Source: Clostridium sp. CS001
GTDB taxonomy: Bacteria > Bacillota > Clostridia > Clostridiales > Clostridiaceae
Length of the DNA: 64,000 nt
Reading direction: 5' to 3'
Assembly: GCF_020443565.1 (NCBI RefSeq)
Contig: NZ_JAIZZN010000014.1
Span: 1-64,000 of the forward strand
Shown: positions 54,279 through 64,000 of the stretch, one piece after another
How the letters are laid out: every line of letters starts with the position of its first letter
How positions within the stretch are numbered: the stretch's first letter is position 1
Made by a program: the position numbers and the translations under genes
Notes under the pieces: model-generated
Told to the model about the DNA's origin: nothing
The model's database searches: none
What the model saw: only the letters and a program-made list of their open reading frames with translations

Positions 54279-54572
54279 TTATATTCCATCAAAAAACTCA
54301 ATTGTCTTACTTTCAGTTGTTAAAGTAACAATAGCTTTTTTAAAGTCGGCTCTTTTTCCAACGTGAACTCCAACTCTCTTAGTTTTACCTAGATTTCTTA
54401 GTGTTCTTACGTTTTCAACCTTAACTCCAAATACTTCCTCTACTGCTTTTTTAACTTGAGTTTTGTTAACATGAATATCAACTATAAAGGTGTATTTTTT
54501 ATCAGCCATTACAGCCATACTTTTTTCAGTAATTACTGGTTTTCTTATAATATCATGGCTAGTTAGCTTCAT
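54279..54572 (-). CDS. rplW: 50S ribosomal protein L23
   Basis: A 97-residue L23 ([20 protein letters not shown]). It is the docking point for SRP and trigger factor at the tunnel exit. Its ATG overlaps the rplD stop by one base. Confidence 0.98.
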   Translation of the reverse strand: MKLTSHDIIRKPVITEKSMAVMADKKYTFIVDIHVNKTQVKKAVEEVFGVKVENVRTLRNLGKTKRVGVHVGKRADFKKAIVTLTTESKTIEFFDGI

Positions 54573-55192
54573 TATATATACACCTCCTCAATTTTAGATA
54601 CAGCATCCTTTGTAACTATGAATTTTTCATACTTAAGTATGTCATAAACATTCAAATTATTTACTGGTGATACTTGTACTCCAGGTATGTTTCTTGCTGA
54701 TCTATAAACGTTTTGATTTGATTCTTCAACAACTATTAAAGTTTTCTTAGCATCAAAAGCTTTTAAAACTTCTATCATTGCTTTAGTGTTTGGTGAATCA
54801 AAATCTAAATTGTCTATAACCATCATTTCATTAGCAACCACTTTACATGATAAAGCAGATTTAAATGCAACTTTTCTCATACTCTTTGGTACTGAAACAC
54901 GGTAATCTCTTGGCTTTGGAGCAAATACTATACCACCATGTATCCATTGTGGCGCTCTAATAGAACCTTGTCTTGCTCTACCAGTTCCTTTTTGTCTCCA
55001 CGGTTTAATACCACCGCCTCGAACTTCAGCTCTAGTTTTAGATGATTGAGTACCTTGTCTTTTATTTGCTAGTTGTGCTAATACAACCTGGTGCATAGCA
55101 TCCGTGTTGATCTCAACTCCAAATAAACTTTCATTCAACTCAATATCTCCAACTTTTTGTCCTTGTTTATTTAATATATCTAATGTAAGCAT
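54572..55192 (-). CDS. rplD: 50S ribosomal protein L4
   Basis: A 206-residue L4 with the tunnel loop '[20 protein letters not shown]' then '[18 protein letters not shown]'. In E. coli it also represses the S10 operon through the leader; Firmicutes use a different control. ATG 55192 follows AGGAGGATG. Confidence 0.98.
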   Translation of the reverse strand: MLTLDILNKQGQKVGDIELNESLFGVEINTDAMHQVVLAQLANKRQGTQSSKTRAEVRGGGIKPWRQKGTGRARQGSIRAPQWIHGGIVFAPKPRDYRVSVPKSMRKVAFKSALSCKVVANEMMVIDNLDFDSPNTKAMIEVLKAFDAKKTLIVVEESNQNVYRSARNIPGVQVSPVNNLNVYDILKYEKFIVTKDAVSKIEEVYI

Positions 55193-55215
55193 TCTGCATC
55201 CTCCTTTCTCTAAGG

Positions 55216-55845
55216 TTACGCTTTAACAGCGTTTCTTATTACAACTGTGCCTTTGTTTGGTCCCGGTATTCCACCTTTAATTAGTATAATGTTCTTTTCA
55301 GGCATTACTTTAACTACTTCAAGATTTATTACTGTTCTTTTAACATGACCCATGTGACCTGGCATATGTTTGTTTTTAAATGTTTTTGATGGATCAGAAG
55401 ATGCTCCCATTGATCCAACTGCTCTATGGAACTTAGATCCGTGACTCATAGGTCCTCTAGAAGCATTCCATCTTTTAATTACACCTTGGAATCCTTTTCC
55501 TTTTGAGATTCCTGATACGTCAATTTTTTCTCCAGCAGCAAATATATCTGCCGTGAATTCTTGACCTACTTCATAAGTGCTTACGTCCTCTAATCTGAAT
55601 TCTTTTACAAATCTTTTTAAAGGTGATCCTGCTTTTTTAAATTGTCCTTGCATTGGCTTGTTAACTAACTTCTCTCTTATGTCACCGAAACCAACTTTAA
55701 TTGCATTATAACCATCATTTTCTACAGTTTTAATTTGAATAACAACACATGGACCTGCTTCAACAACTGTTACTGGAACAACCCTTCTATTTTCATCAAA
55801 TATTTGAGTCATACCAAGTTTTTTACCCATTATTGCTTTTTTCAT
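55216..55845 (-). CDS. rplC: 50S ribosomal protein L3
   Basis: A 209-residue L3 ([20 protein letters not shown] and '[17 protein letters not shown]'). It nucleates large-subunit assembly. ATG follows AGGAGGTG. A 120-bp gap with several hairpins separates it from rpsJ. Confidence 0.98.
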   Translation of the reverse strand: MKKAIMGKKLGMTQIFDENRRVVPVTVVEAGPCVVIQIKTVENDGYNAIKVGFGDIREKLVNKPMQGQFKKAGSPLKRFVKEFRLEDVSTYEVGQEFTADIFAAGEKIDVSGISKGKGFQGVIKRWNASRGPMSHGSKFHRAVGSMGASSDPSKTFKNKHMPGHMGHVKRTVINLEVVKVMPEKNIILIKGGIPGPNKGTVVIRNAVKA

Positions 55846-55870
55846 GAAAATACACCTCCTACTTATTAGC

Positions 55871-55918
55871 GGACCACAGCAGTGATCATAATAGTTAGTA
55901 ATAGTTATCTATTACTTA
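55871..55918 (-). repeat. Hairpins in the rpsJ-rplC gap
   Basis: On the minus strand AGTAATAG and CTATTACT (within 55894-55916) form an 8-bp stem, and GATCAC-TGCT-GTGGTC (55872-55887) a 6-bp stem with a G-U pair, next to the rplC ribosome site. This could be an internal control or processing site. Confidence 0.5.
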
Positions 55919-55966
55919 CGCACAGTGAATTGCACTAATGCGTTTCATCGCACTTTATATGTACGC

Positions 55967-56275
55967 TTATAATTTTATTTCGATATCAACACCAGCTGGT
56001 AAGTCGAGTCTCATTAGAGCATCAACAGTTTTAGGTGAAGGACTAATTATATCTATTAGTCTTTTATGAGTTCTTATTTCAAATTGCTCTCTTGAATCTT
56101 TGTATTTGTGTGGAGCTTTCAAGATTGTGATTATATCTTTCTCTGTAGGTAGTGGTACTGGACCAGCTACTTTAGCTCCTGTACTTTTAGCTGTCTGAAC
56201 GATCTTCTCAGCTGATTGATCTAATATGTTGTGATCAAACGCCTTTAATCTGATTCTGATTTTTTGCTTTACCAT
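55967..56275 (-). CDS. rpsJ: 30S ribosomal protein S10
   Basis: A 102-residue S10 ([20 protein letters not shown] to '[13 protein letters not shown]'), the first gene of the S10 cluster; the protein also takes part in antitermination with NusB. ATG 56275 follows AAAAGGAGGG by 7 bases. The frame stays open for 57 codons upstream, but that part is the structured leader and looks unlike protein. Confidence 0.98.
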   Translation of the reverse strand: MVKQKIRIRLKAFDHNILDQSAEKIVQTAKSTGAKVAGPVPLPTEKDIITILKAPHKYKDSREQFEIRTHKRLIDIISPSPKTVDALMRLDLPAGVDIEIKL

Positions 56276-56282
56276 TAATATT

Positions 56283-56460
56283 CCCTCCTTTTCATCGCAC
56301 GCTATACTTCTTACGTGCAACAGCGGATGTTCTGTAAACTGTTCCGGGTGTTGCATGCAATAATTGCATGGAACAATCACAGGAACTCCGTCGCCCGATT
56401 CAAGATCAGGACATGCTCGGTGAAGAATTACCCGGAAGTCCGGCAACCTCTTACCTCATC
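56283..56460 (-). ncRNA. Structured, GC-richer leader of the S10 operon
   Basis: From the promoter to rpsJ is about 200 nt, visibly richer in G and C than its flanks. Hairpins on the minus strand: CCGGA-CT-TCCGG; CATGCAA-TTA-TTGCATG (56354-56370); and TTGCACG/CGTGCGA ending at 56294, six bases from the ribosome site. TTCCGGG (minus, near 56437-56431) can instead pair over a long range with CCCGGAA (minus, near 56348-56342). The layout suggests a regulated r-protein leader; no known family is assigned. Confidence 0.55.
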
Positions 56461-56485
56461 GCTGTTACCACATTACAACTTCTAA

Positions 56486-56514
56486 ATTATACAACATTTC
56501 TTTTACTTTGACAA
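56486..56514 (-). promoter_or_regulatory. Promoter of the S10-spc-alpha block
   Basis: TTGTCA (56509-56514) and TATAAT (56486-56491) on the minus strand with a 17-base spacer. It gives a leader of about 200 nt before rpsJ. Confidence 0.88.
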
Positions 56515-56591
56515 GTATTTTTTTTATTATTTTACAATTAAAAAATCTAAGGTCATTATTTTTATATCGGAATGATTTTTATTAAATTTAA

Positions 56592-56625
56592 AAGGAGAAG
56601 AGCGTCCTCTTCCCCTTAATAATAA
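56592..56625 (-). terminator. Terminator after tuf
   Basis: AAGGGGAAGAG and CTCTTCTCCTT (minus strand, one mismatch, 4-base loop) are followed by TTTAAATTT. It separates the str cluster from the S10 promoter. Confidence 0.75.
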
Positions 56626-56682
56626 AAGCTTTTATTATGATAATTTATCATCAATTGATGTCTTTATATATTCTAATTCTTA

Positions 56683-57876
56683 TTATTTAACTATTGAAGT
56701 AACAACTCCTGAGCCTACTGTTCTTCCACCTTCTCTGATTGCAAATCTTAATCCTTCATCCATTGCTACTTGAGTGATTAATTCAACATTCATGTCAATG
56801 TGGTCTCCTGGCATTACCATTTCCATTCCGTCTGGTAATTTGATTGAACCTGTTACGTCAGTTGTTCTAAAGTAAAACTGTGGTCTGTATCCGTCGAAGA
56901 ATGGAGTGTGTCTTCCGCCTTCTTCTTTTTTAAGTACATATACTTGACCTACAAATTTATCATGTGGGTGTACTGAACCTGGCTTAGAAAGCACTTGTCC
57001 TCTTTGAATGTCAGTTCTTTGTACTCCTCTTAATAATGCTCCGATGTTGTCTCCTGCCATTGCTGAATCAAGAAGCTTTCTGAACATCTCTACTCCTGTA
57101 CATACTACTTTTCTTTTATCTTCGCTAAGTCCAACTATTTCTACTTCTTCTCCAACTTTAAGTACTCCAGTTTCAACTCTTCCTGTTGCTACTGTTCCTC
57201 TTCCTGTAATTGTAAATACGTCTTCTACAGGCATTAAGAATGGTTTGTCTGTTAATCTTGTTGGTGTTGGAATGTAAGTGTCTACAGCTTCCATTAAATC
57301 AAGTATGCATTTTGATGCTTCTGGATCTGTTGGATTTTCTAATGCTTTTAATGCTGATCCTGTTACTACTGGAATGTCATCGCCTGGGAAGTCATACTCG
57401 CTTAATAGTTCTCTGATTTCCATTTCAACTAATTCTAATAATTCTGGGTCATCTACCATATCTGCTTTGTTTAAGAATACTACTATATATCCTACTCCAA
57501 CTCTGCTTGCTAATAGTATATGCTCTCTTGTTTGAGGCATTGGACCATCTGCAGCACTAACAACTAGTATTGCTCCGTCCATTTGTGCTGCTCCTGTGAT
57601 CATGTTCTTTACATAATCCGCGTGACCTGGGCAATCAACATGTGCATAGTGTCTTGTATCTGTTTGATACTCAACGTGTGATGTATTGATTGTAATTCCT
57701 CTTTCTCTTTCCTCTGGTGCTTTATCAATTTGGTCAAATCTTGATGCTTCAGCCAATCCTTTTGTTGAAAGTACCGCTGTTATTGCTGCTGTCAATGTAG
57801 TCTTACCGTGATCTACGTGTCCTATTGTTCCAATGTTTACGTGTGGTTTGCTTCTTTCAAATTTTGCCTTTGCCAT
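56683..57876 (-). CDS. tuf: Elongation factor Tu
   Basis: A 397-residue EF-Tu with G1 '[10 protein letters not shown]', G3 '[11 protein letters not shown]' and G4 'NKAD'. Domains 2 and 3 follow, ending '[11 protein letters not shown]'. It delivers aminoacyl-tRNA to the ribosome. ATG follows AAGGAGG. It is the last gene of the str cluster; no second copy is in this window. Confidence 0.98.
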   Translation of the reverse strand: MAKAKFERSKPHVNIGTIGHVDHGKTTLTAAITAVLSTKGLAEASRFDQIDKAPEERERGITINTSHVEYQTDTRHYAHVDCPGHADYVKNMITGAAQMDGAILVVSAADGPMPQTREHILLASRVGVGYIVVFLNKADMVDDPELLELVEMEIRELLSEYDFPGDDIPVVTGSALKALENPTDPEASKCILDLMEAVDTYIPTPTRLTDKPFLMPVEDVFTITGRGTVATGRVETGVLKVGEEVEIVGLSEDKRKVVCTGVEMFRKLLDSAMAGDNIGALLRGVQRTDIQRGQVLSKPGSVHPHDKFVGQVYVLKKEEGGRHTPFFDGYRPQFYFRTTDVTGSIKLPDGMEMVMPGDHIDMNVELITQVAMDEGLRFAIREGGRTVGSGVVTSIVK

Positions 57877-58001
57877 TTTGTATTCCTCCTTATATTTGCA
57901 TCTTAATTTCTATTTTAAATTATTAGAAAATAATTGGTTTGTATTTATAAATAGCACATCACCAAATATTAGTCTATTTAGATATGCCACTATTTAATAT
58001 T

Positions 58002-60071
58002 TTACTGTTGTTTATTTCCTACTACTTGTTCTTGTATATTCTTTGGTGCTGCCTCATATGCAGCAAATTCCATACTGTATACTCCTCTACCTTGAGTTCT
58101 TGATCTAAGTGTAGTAGAGTAACCAAACATTTCTGATAATGGAACCATTGCTCTAATTACTTGAGCTCCTGCCACAGAGTCCATTCCTTCTATTCTACCT
58201 CTTCTTGAGTTAAGGTCACCTATAACGTCTCCCATGTAATCTTCTGGCACAGTTACTTCAACCTTCATGATTGGTTCTAAGAGTACTGGATCTGCTTTTG
58301 CCATAGCATTCTTAAATGCCATAGAACCTGCAATCTTAAATGCCATTTCATTAGAGTCAACATCATGGTATGATCCATCAATAACTCTAACCTTAAAGTT
58401 AAGAACTGGATATCCACCAAGTATACCATTTTGTGATGCTTCTTTAATTCCAGTTTCGATAGGAGCTATATATTCTCTTGGAATTGATCCTCCTACAGTA
58501 GCATTTTCAAATGAGTAAGGCTCTGTAGTTGGTATTAATTCTATCCAACAGTGACCGTATTGTCCACGTCCACCTGATTGTCTAACGAATTTACCTTCAG
58601 CTTTAACTTCTTTACGTATTGTTTCTTTATATGCAACTTGTGGCTTACCTACGTTACATTCAACTTTAAATTCTCTTGTTAATCTGTCAACAATAATTTC
58701 TAAGTGAAGCTCACCCATACCACCAATTATCGTATCACCTGTTTCTTGATCAGTAAAAGTTTTAAAAGTCGGATCTTCTTCAGCAAGCTTTGAAAGTGCA
58801 ATACCCATTTTTTCTTGACTAGCTTTTGTTTTTGGTTCAATAGCTACATGAATAACTGGATCTGGGAATTCCATACTTTCAAGTAATATTGGATGATCTT
58901 CATCACATAAAGTTTCCCCTGTAGTTGTCATTTTAAGACCAATTACTGCACCTAACTCTCCTGCACGTAATTCTTCAACTTCTTCTCTGTGATTAGCATG
59001 CATTTTAACTAGTCTACCAATTCTTTCCTTTTTACCTTTGTTAGCGTTTAATACATATGTACCACTTTTCATTATACCTGAGTAAACTCTTGTAAATGCA
59101 AGTCTACCAACAAAAGGATCCGTAGCAATTTTAAATGCTAATGCTGCCATTGGCTCACTATCATCAGGATGTCTTTCCATTTCTTCCTTAGTATCAACAT
59201 CATAGCCTTTGATAGCTGGTATATCTAATGGTGACGGCATATAATCAATAACAGCATCTATCATCATTTGAACACCCTTATTTTTATATGAAGAACCACA
59301 AACTACAGGCACTATTTCATTCTTAATTACTCCAGCTCTAAGTGCAGCTTTTAATTCTTCTTCAGTTATTTCTTCACCATCAAGATATTTCATCATTAGT
59401 GCTTCATCTAGTTCAGCTACTGCTTCAACCAAAGCTGCTCTATATTCCGCTGCTTGTTCTTTCATATCTTCTGGAATTTCTGTTTCTTCTATTTCTTTTC
59501 CTAAGTCATCTTTATAGACTTCTGCAACATTTCTAACTAAATCTATAATTCCTACAAATACATCTTCTTTACCTATTGGTAGTTGTATTGGAACTGCATT
59601 TGCTTTTAGTCTGTCTCTCATCATTCCAACAACTCTAAAGAAATCCGCACCCATTATATCCATCTTGTTAACATATGCCATTCTTGGAACTGAATACTTA
59701 TTACCTTGTCTCCATACTGTTTCAGATTGAGGTTCAACTCCACCCTTTGCACAGAACACAGATACTGCACCATCAAGAACTCTTAAAGATCTTTCAACTT
59801 CAACTGTAAAATCTACGTGTCCTGGTGTATCAATAATATTTATATTATGACCTCTCCAAAAACAAGTTGTAGCAGCCGATGTTATTGTTATTCCTCTTTC
59901 TTGCTCTTGTACCATCCAATCCATGGTAGCTCCACCTTCATGAACCTCGCCAATCTTGTGTGTTTTTCCTGTATAGAATAATATACGCTCAGTTGTTGTT
60001 GTTTTACCAGCATCAATGTGAGCCATAATTCCTATATTACGAAATTTGTCTAAAGAATATTCTCTACCCAA
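58002..60071 (-). CDS. fusA: Elongation factor G
   Basis: A 689-residue EF-G with '[15 protein letters not shown]' (G1), '[16 protein letters not shown]' (G3) and 'NKMD' (G4), then domains II-V. It drives translocation. The start is TTG, read as 'LGREYSLDK', with GAGGAGG 7 bases upstream and no in-frame ATG near. A TTG start for such an abundant protein is noteworthy. Confidence 0.97.
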   Translation of the reverse strand: MGREYSLDKFRNIGIMAHIDAGKTTTTERILFYTGKTHKIGEVHEGGATMDWMVQEQERGITITSAATTCFWRGHNINIIDTPGHVDFTVEVERSLRVLDGAVSVFCAKGGVEPQSETVWRQGNKYSVPRMAYVNKMDIMGADFFRVVGMMRDRLKANAVPIQLPIGKEDVFVGIIDLVRNVAEVYKDDLGKEIEETEIPEDMKEQAAEYRAALVEAVAELDEALMMKYLDGEEITEEELKAALRAGVIKNEIVPVVCGSSYKNKGVQMMIDAVIDYMPSPLDIPAIKGYDVDTKEEMERHPDDSEPMAALAFKIATDPFVGRLAFTRVYSGIMKSGTYVLNANKGKKERIGRLVKMHANHREEVEELRAGELGAVIGLKMTTTGETLCDEDHPILLESMEFPDPVIHVAIEPKTKASQEKMGIALSKLAEEDPTFKTFTDQETGDTIIGGMGELHLEIIVDRLTREFKVECNVGKPQVAYKETIRKEVKAEGKFVRQSGGRGQYGHCWIELIPTTEPYSFENATVGGSIPREYIAPIETGIKEASQNGILGGYPVLNFKVRVIDGSYHDVDSNEMAFKIAGSMAFKNAMAKADPVLLEPIMKVEVTVPEDYMGDVIGDLNSRRGRIEGMDSVAGAQVIRAMVPLSEMFGYSTTLRSRTQGRGVYSMEFAAYEAAPKNIQEQVVGNKQQ

Positions 60072-60145
60072 TGTTTGTTCCTCCTCTTAACGAGTGATTT
60101 TAAATTTGACAAAACTGTCTTGGCATAGCCAAAACAGTTTTAATA

Positions 60146-60697
<552 letters not shown>

Positions 60698-60762
60698 TTA
60701 TGTAAATATACAAATTATCATATATATAAATGCTGAAGACATTGCACCTTTAACTCAAAGTA

Positions 60763-61143
60763 TTATTTTTTTACCTTTGGTCTTTTAGCACCGTATTTAG
60801 ATCTACTTTGTAGTCTGTTAGCTACACCAGCTGCGTCTAATGTCCCTCTGATGATGTGATATCTAACTCCTGGTAAATCTTTAACTTTTCCACCTCTTAT
60901 AAGTACAACACTGTGTTCTTGTAAGTTGTGTCCTACACCTGGTATATAAGCACTCACTTCGTATCCGTTTGTAAGTCTAACTCTTGCTACTTTTCTTAAT
61001 GCAGAGTTTGGCTTTTTAGGAGTTGTTGTTTTAACTACTGTACAAACACCTCTTTTTTGTGGACACTCTTTTAATGCTGGTGAGGATGATTTTGTTGCTA
61101 ATGTCTTTCTGCCTTTTCTTACTAATTGGTTAATAGTTGGCAT
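60763..61143 (-). CDS. rpsL: 30S ribosomal protein S12
   Basis: A 126-residue S12. The streptomycin-site loops '[18 protein letters not shown]' and '[14 protein letters not shown]' are wild type, with Lys at the usual resistance positions (K in PKKPNS and K in GGKVKDLPG). ATG follows AGGTG. It opens the str cluster after the L7Ae-like gene. Confidence 0.97.
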   Translation of the reverse strand: MPTINQLVRKGRKTLATKSSSPALKECPQKRGVCTVVKTTTPKKPNSALRKVARVRLTNGYEVSAYIPGVGHNLQEHSVVLIRGGKVKDLPGVRYHIIRGTLDAAGVANRLQSRSKYGAKRPKVKK

Positions 61144-61259
61144 GTTTTCACCTCCTTATTTTTATAAGCTTAACTTCATTTATATCAACGCAATGTAACA
61201 TAAATCGATGTTTATATTACCGCATGATATATCTATATTGTTTAGTTACTAGCATTAAT

Positions 61260-61502
61260 TTATTCTTCGAGAAGCAATGCTGTTGCAGATGCAACATCTA
61301 TGTCACAAAGATTTCCTAGTTCTTTCATTGTGTCTACAAAGATTATTTGTAGCGAATTAGCTTTGGCTAGTTCGAAAATAGGATCAGTAATATTACTATC
61401 CGCATCTTTGGCTATATACAAAACCCTGCCTTTACTACTTTTCAATGCTTTTAGGGTTTGCTTAACTCCAACGACCTTCTGTCCTACAATTTTACCTACC
61501 AT
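61260..61502 (-). CDS. L7Ae-family K-turn RNA-binding protein (YbxF-like)
   Basis: An 80-residue L7Ae-like protein (VGKIVGQKVVGVKQTLKALK, 'SKGRVLYIAKDADSNIT'). Its place between rpoC and rpsL matches YbxF of Bacillus, which binds kink-turn RNAs and is not a core ribosomal protein. ATG 61502 follows AGGAGG, 6 bases away; upstream in-frame codons are unlikely. Confidence 0.9.
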   Translation of the reverse strand: MVGKIVGQKVVGVKQTLKALKSSKGRVLYIAKDADSNITDPIFELAKANSLQIIFVDTMKELGNLCDIDVASATALLLEE

Positions 61503-61623
61503 ATCTAGCCTCCTCATAATCACAATCTTGAGATTTATCTAAACTAAGATGCATCTACTCAATTAAAATCACACACAAGCTGTATTTTATCATTTTAGTA
61601 GCACCCTGTCAACTAGTTATAAT

Positions 61624-64000
61624 TTATACTTCAAAATCATTTTCAACTTCTGGCTTTTCTTCATCTTCAGTATTTATTTTTATAGTTCTATATCTTGTCA
61701 TACCAGTACCAGCTGGTATTAGCTTACCAATTATTACATTTTCCTTTAATCCAAGTAATGGATCAATTTTACCTTTAATAGCTGCATCAGTAAGCACTCT
61801 TGTAGTTTCTTGGAATGACGCTGCTGATAGGAATGATTCAGTTGCAAGTGCGGCTTTTGTTATACCTAGTAGAGAGATTTTTCCTTCTGCAGGCACACCA
61901 CCTTCAGCTTCAACCTTCGCATTAGCATCTTCAAAAGCAAAAATATCAACTAAGTTTCCTGGTAGTAATTCAGTATCTCCAGATTCCTCAACTTTCACTT
62001 TTCTTGTCATTTGTCTTACAACAACCTCTAAATGCTTATCATTAATATCAACACCTTGAAGTCTATAAACCTTTTGTACCTCTGATGATAAGTAATTTTT
62101 AACTCCATTAACCCCTTTGATTCTTAATATATCATGTGGATTAACTGATCCTTCGATTACCTCATCTCCAGCTTCTATCCTATCTCCATTTGCAACTTTT
62201 AATCTTGATCCAAATGGTATATCATAGCTAAATTCTTCTCCTGAATCACTAACTACAATTACAACTCTCTTTTTCTTAGTATCTTCCATTTTAACACTAC
62301 CACACACATCACTTACTATTGCCAAACCCTTTGGTTTTCTAGCTTCAAATAATTCCTCAACCCTTGGAAGACCTTGAGTTATATCTGATCCAGCTACTCC
62401 ACCTGTATGGAATGTTCTCATTGTAAGTTGTGTTCCTGGCTCTCCTATGGATTGAGCTGCAATTATACCTACAGCTTCTCCAATATTGATTTTTTGTGAA
62501 GTTGCCATATTCATTCCATAACACTTAGCACAAACTCCAATTTTAGCCCTGCATGTAAATACTGATCTAATTCTAACTTTCTTTACGCCAGCCTTTTGAA
62601 CTTCTTCCGCTAATTTAATATCCATGTATTCATCCTTAGGAACTATTACTACTCCTGTTTTCGGATGAACAATATCCTCAGCAGAATATCTTCCAGTTAA
62701 TCTTTCAACTAACTGCTCTATTACTTCACTGCCATCACGGATTTCTGAAACTTCAAAACCTTCAACAGTTCCGCAATCTTCATGTCTTACTATAACATCT
62801 TGACATACATCAACAAGTCTTCTTGTTAGATATCCTGAGTCAGCTGTCTTAAGAGCAGTATCTGCGTTACCTTTTCTAGCTCCGTGTGTTGAAATGAAAT
62901 ACTCTAATACGCTTAGTCCATCTCTAAATGATGCTCTAATAGGTAACTCAATTATCTTACCGGATGGATTAGCCATAAGACCTCTCATACCTGCTAATTG
63001 CTTGATCTGACTCTTAGATCCTCTGGCACCTGAATCTGCCATCATGAATATTGGATTGAATTTATCCATGCTATCCATTAATGCATTTGCAACATCTTCT
63101 GTAGTCTTAGTCCATTTTTCTATTACTCTTTCATATCTTTCTTCTTCTGAAATTAATCCCCTGCGATACATTTTTTCAATTTTATCAACAGTTTCATCCG
63201 CCTCTGCAAGCAATGCTTTTTTAGCAACTGGAATTACCATGTCAGATGTAGCAACAGTAATTGCTCCAATTGTTGAGTAATGATATCCCTTAGCCTTAAT
63301 TCTGTCTAGCATCTTAGAAGTTTCTGAAGGACCATATTTTAAGTAGCACTTATCAATAATACCACCTAGGTTCTTTTTACTAACTAAGAAGTCGATCTCA
63401 AATTTCATTTCATTGCCAGGTATGCTTCTATCAACAAATCCCAAATCTTGCGGTATGGTTTCATTAAAGATTAATTTTCCTGGTGTAGTTTCTACAATTG
63501 AAGTTATACTAACACCATTAACGATGCCAGATACTTTAACTTTAATTTTAGCATGAATTTCAATATCCTTTACTTCATAAGCCATTATTACTTCATCTGG
63601 TGATGAGAATGATCTTCCCTCACCTTTAGCACCATCTTTATCGAGAGTTAAGTAGTAAGCACCTAAAACCATATCTTGAGTAGGCACACACACTGGTTTA
63701 CCATCGGATGGCTTCATAATATTATGTGCAGCAAGCATTAAAAATCTTGATTCAGCTTGAGCTTCTACAGATAACGGTACATGTACTGCCATTTGATCTC
63801 CATCAAAGTCAGCGTTATAAGCTGTACATACAAGAGGATGTAGCTTAATAGCCCTTCCCTCTACAAGAACAGGTTGAAACGCTTGAATTCCTAGTCTATG
63901 AAGTGTAGGTGCACGATTTAGTAGTACTGGATGATCAGATATTACTTCTTCAAGTACATCCCATACTTGAGGCATAACTCTTTCTACCATTCTTTTAGCA
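61624..64000 (-). CDS. rpoC: RNA polymerase beta' subunit (3' part, truncated by the window)
   Basis: About 792 residues of the C-terminal part of beta'. The frame runs off the right edge (first codons read A-K-R-M-V-E-R). The catalytic Mg motif '[10 protein letters not shown]' is present near the start, the bridge/trigger region '[18 protein letters not shown]' mid-way and four zinc cysteines in 'HEDCGTVEG', '[13 protein letters not shown]'. The N-terminal clamp is outside the window. The protein ends about 120 bp before the L7Ae-like gene. Confidence 0.98.
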   Translation of the reverse strand, partial: AKRMVERVMPQVWDVLEEVISDHPVLLNRAPTLHRLGIQAFQPVLVEGRAIKLHPLVCTAYNADFDGDQMAVHVPLSVEAQAESRFLMLAAHNIMKPSDGKPVCVPTQDMVLGAYYLTLDKDGAKGEGRSFSSPDEVIMAYEVKDIEIHAKIKVKVSGIVNGVSITSIVETTPGKLIFNETIPQDLGFVDRSIPGNEMKFEIDFLVSKKNLGGIIDKCYLKYGPSETSKMLDRIKAKGYHYSTIGAITVATSDMVIPVAKKALLAEADETVDKIEKMYRRGLISEEERYERVIEKWTKTTEDVANALMDSMDKFNPIFMMADSGARGSKSQIKQLAGMRGLMANPSGKIIELPIRASFRDGLSVLEYFISTHGARKGNADTALKTADSGYLTRRLVDVCQDVIVRHEDCGTVEGFEVSEIRDGSEVIEQLVERLTGRYSAEDIVHPKTGVVIVPKDEYMDIKLAEEVQKAGVKKVRIRSVFTCRAKIGVCAKCYGMNMATSQKINIGEAVGIIAAQSIGEPGTQLTMRTFHTGGVAGSDITQGLPRVEELFEARKPKGLAIVSDVCGSVKMEDTKKKRVVIVVSDSGEEFSYDIPFGSRLKVANGDRIEAGDEVIEGSVNPHDILRIKGVNGVKNYLSSEVQKVYRLQGVDINDKHLEVVVRQMTRKVKVEESGDTELLPGNLVDIFAFEDANAKVEAEGGVPAEGKISLLGITKAALATESFLSAASFQETTRVLTDAAIKGKIDPLLGLKENVIIGKLIPAGTGMTRYRTIKINTEDEEKPEVENDFEV

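Noticed and set aside
56276-56446. 57-codon N-terminal extension of rpsJ
   Set aside because: The real ATG at 56275 has a strong AAAAGGAGGG site and gives the standard S10 length; the extension covers the structured leader.

Overview
The window is AT-rich and reads as a chromosome segment of a Clostridium (Firmicutes). Strong AGGAGG ribosome binding sites, the Firmicutes order of the ribosomal protein genes, a zinc-type S14, a germination amidase (CwlD) and butyrate-forming genes all point that way. The full 3-methylaspartate route of glutamate fermentation suggests a relative of C. tetani, C. tetanomorphum or C. cochlearium (inference). All but three genes lie on the minus strand. No tRNA, rRNA, insertion sequence, prophage or CRISPR array was seen.

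Layout, left to right. 138-3287: small accessory genes (DUF2089 regulator, bactofilin-like protein with a YhbD-like partner, GNAT acetyltransferase, CD3324-type protein). 3644-10225: acid-producing energy metabolism, with a four-subunit 2-oxoacid:ferredoxin oxidoreductase, a P-loop ATPase and a buk-ptb-buk cluster. 10357-14010: diadenylate cyclase CdaA, its partner CdaR and a FAD oxidoreductase. 14178-20176: envelope genes, including a cell-wall hydrolase behind a c-di-AMP (ydaO-type) riboswitch and an L,D-transpeptidase, plus thioredoxin with a reductase that lacks the usual NADPH motifs. 20304-32893: a twelve-gene glutamate fermentation cluster headed by its own GntR-type regulator. 33211-35742: CwlD and a Na/Pi cotransporter behind a Pho-box-like array. 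36037-64000: rpsI-rplM, truA, an ECF transporter module, the alpha, spc and S10 ribosomal clusters, tuf, fusA, rpsG, rpsL, an L7Ae-like protein and the 3' part of rpoC.

How the genes work together. GlmS, GlmE and GlmL rearrange glutamate to 3-methylaspartate. Methylaspartate ammonia-lyase removes ammonia to give mesaconate. A two-subunit class I hydratase makes citramalate. The CitDEF lyase, matured by CitC, CitX and CitG, splits citramalate to acetate and pyruvate. Acyl-CoA made from pyruvate can be turned into ATP by Ptb and the butyrate kinases. c-di-AMP made by CdaA can be read by the riboswitch about 1.3 kb away. The ribosomal block is the standard growth-rate cluster, but it has structured RNA in its 5' leader and in several unusually wide internal gaps.

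The points most worth a second look are the GntR double operator with a likely non-canonical start codon, the 45-bp tandem hairpin repeat before the ammonia-lyase gene, the riboswitch with no room for a terminator, the NADPH-motif-less thioredoxin reductase, the Pho-box promoter, the repeated element before the DUF2089 gene, and the S10 leader.
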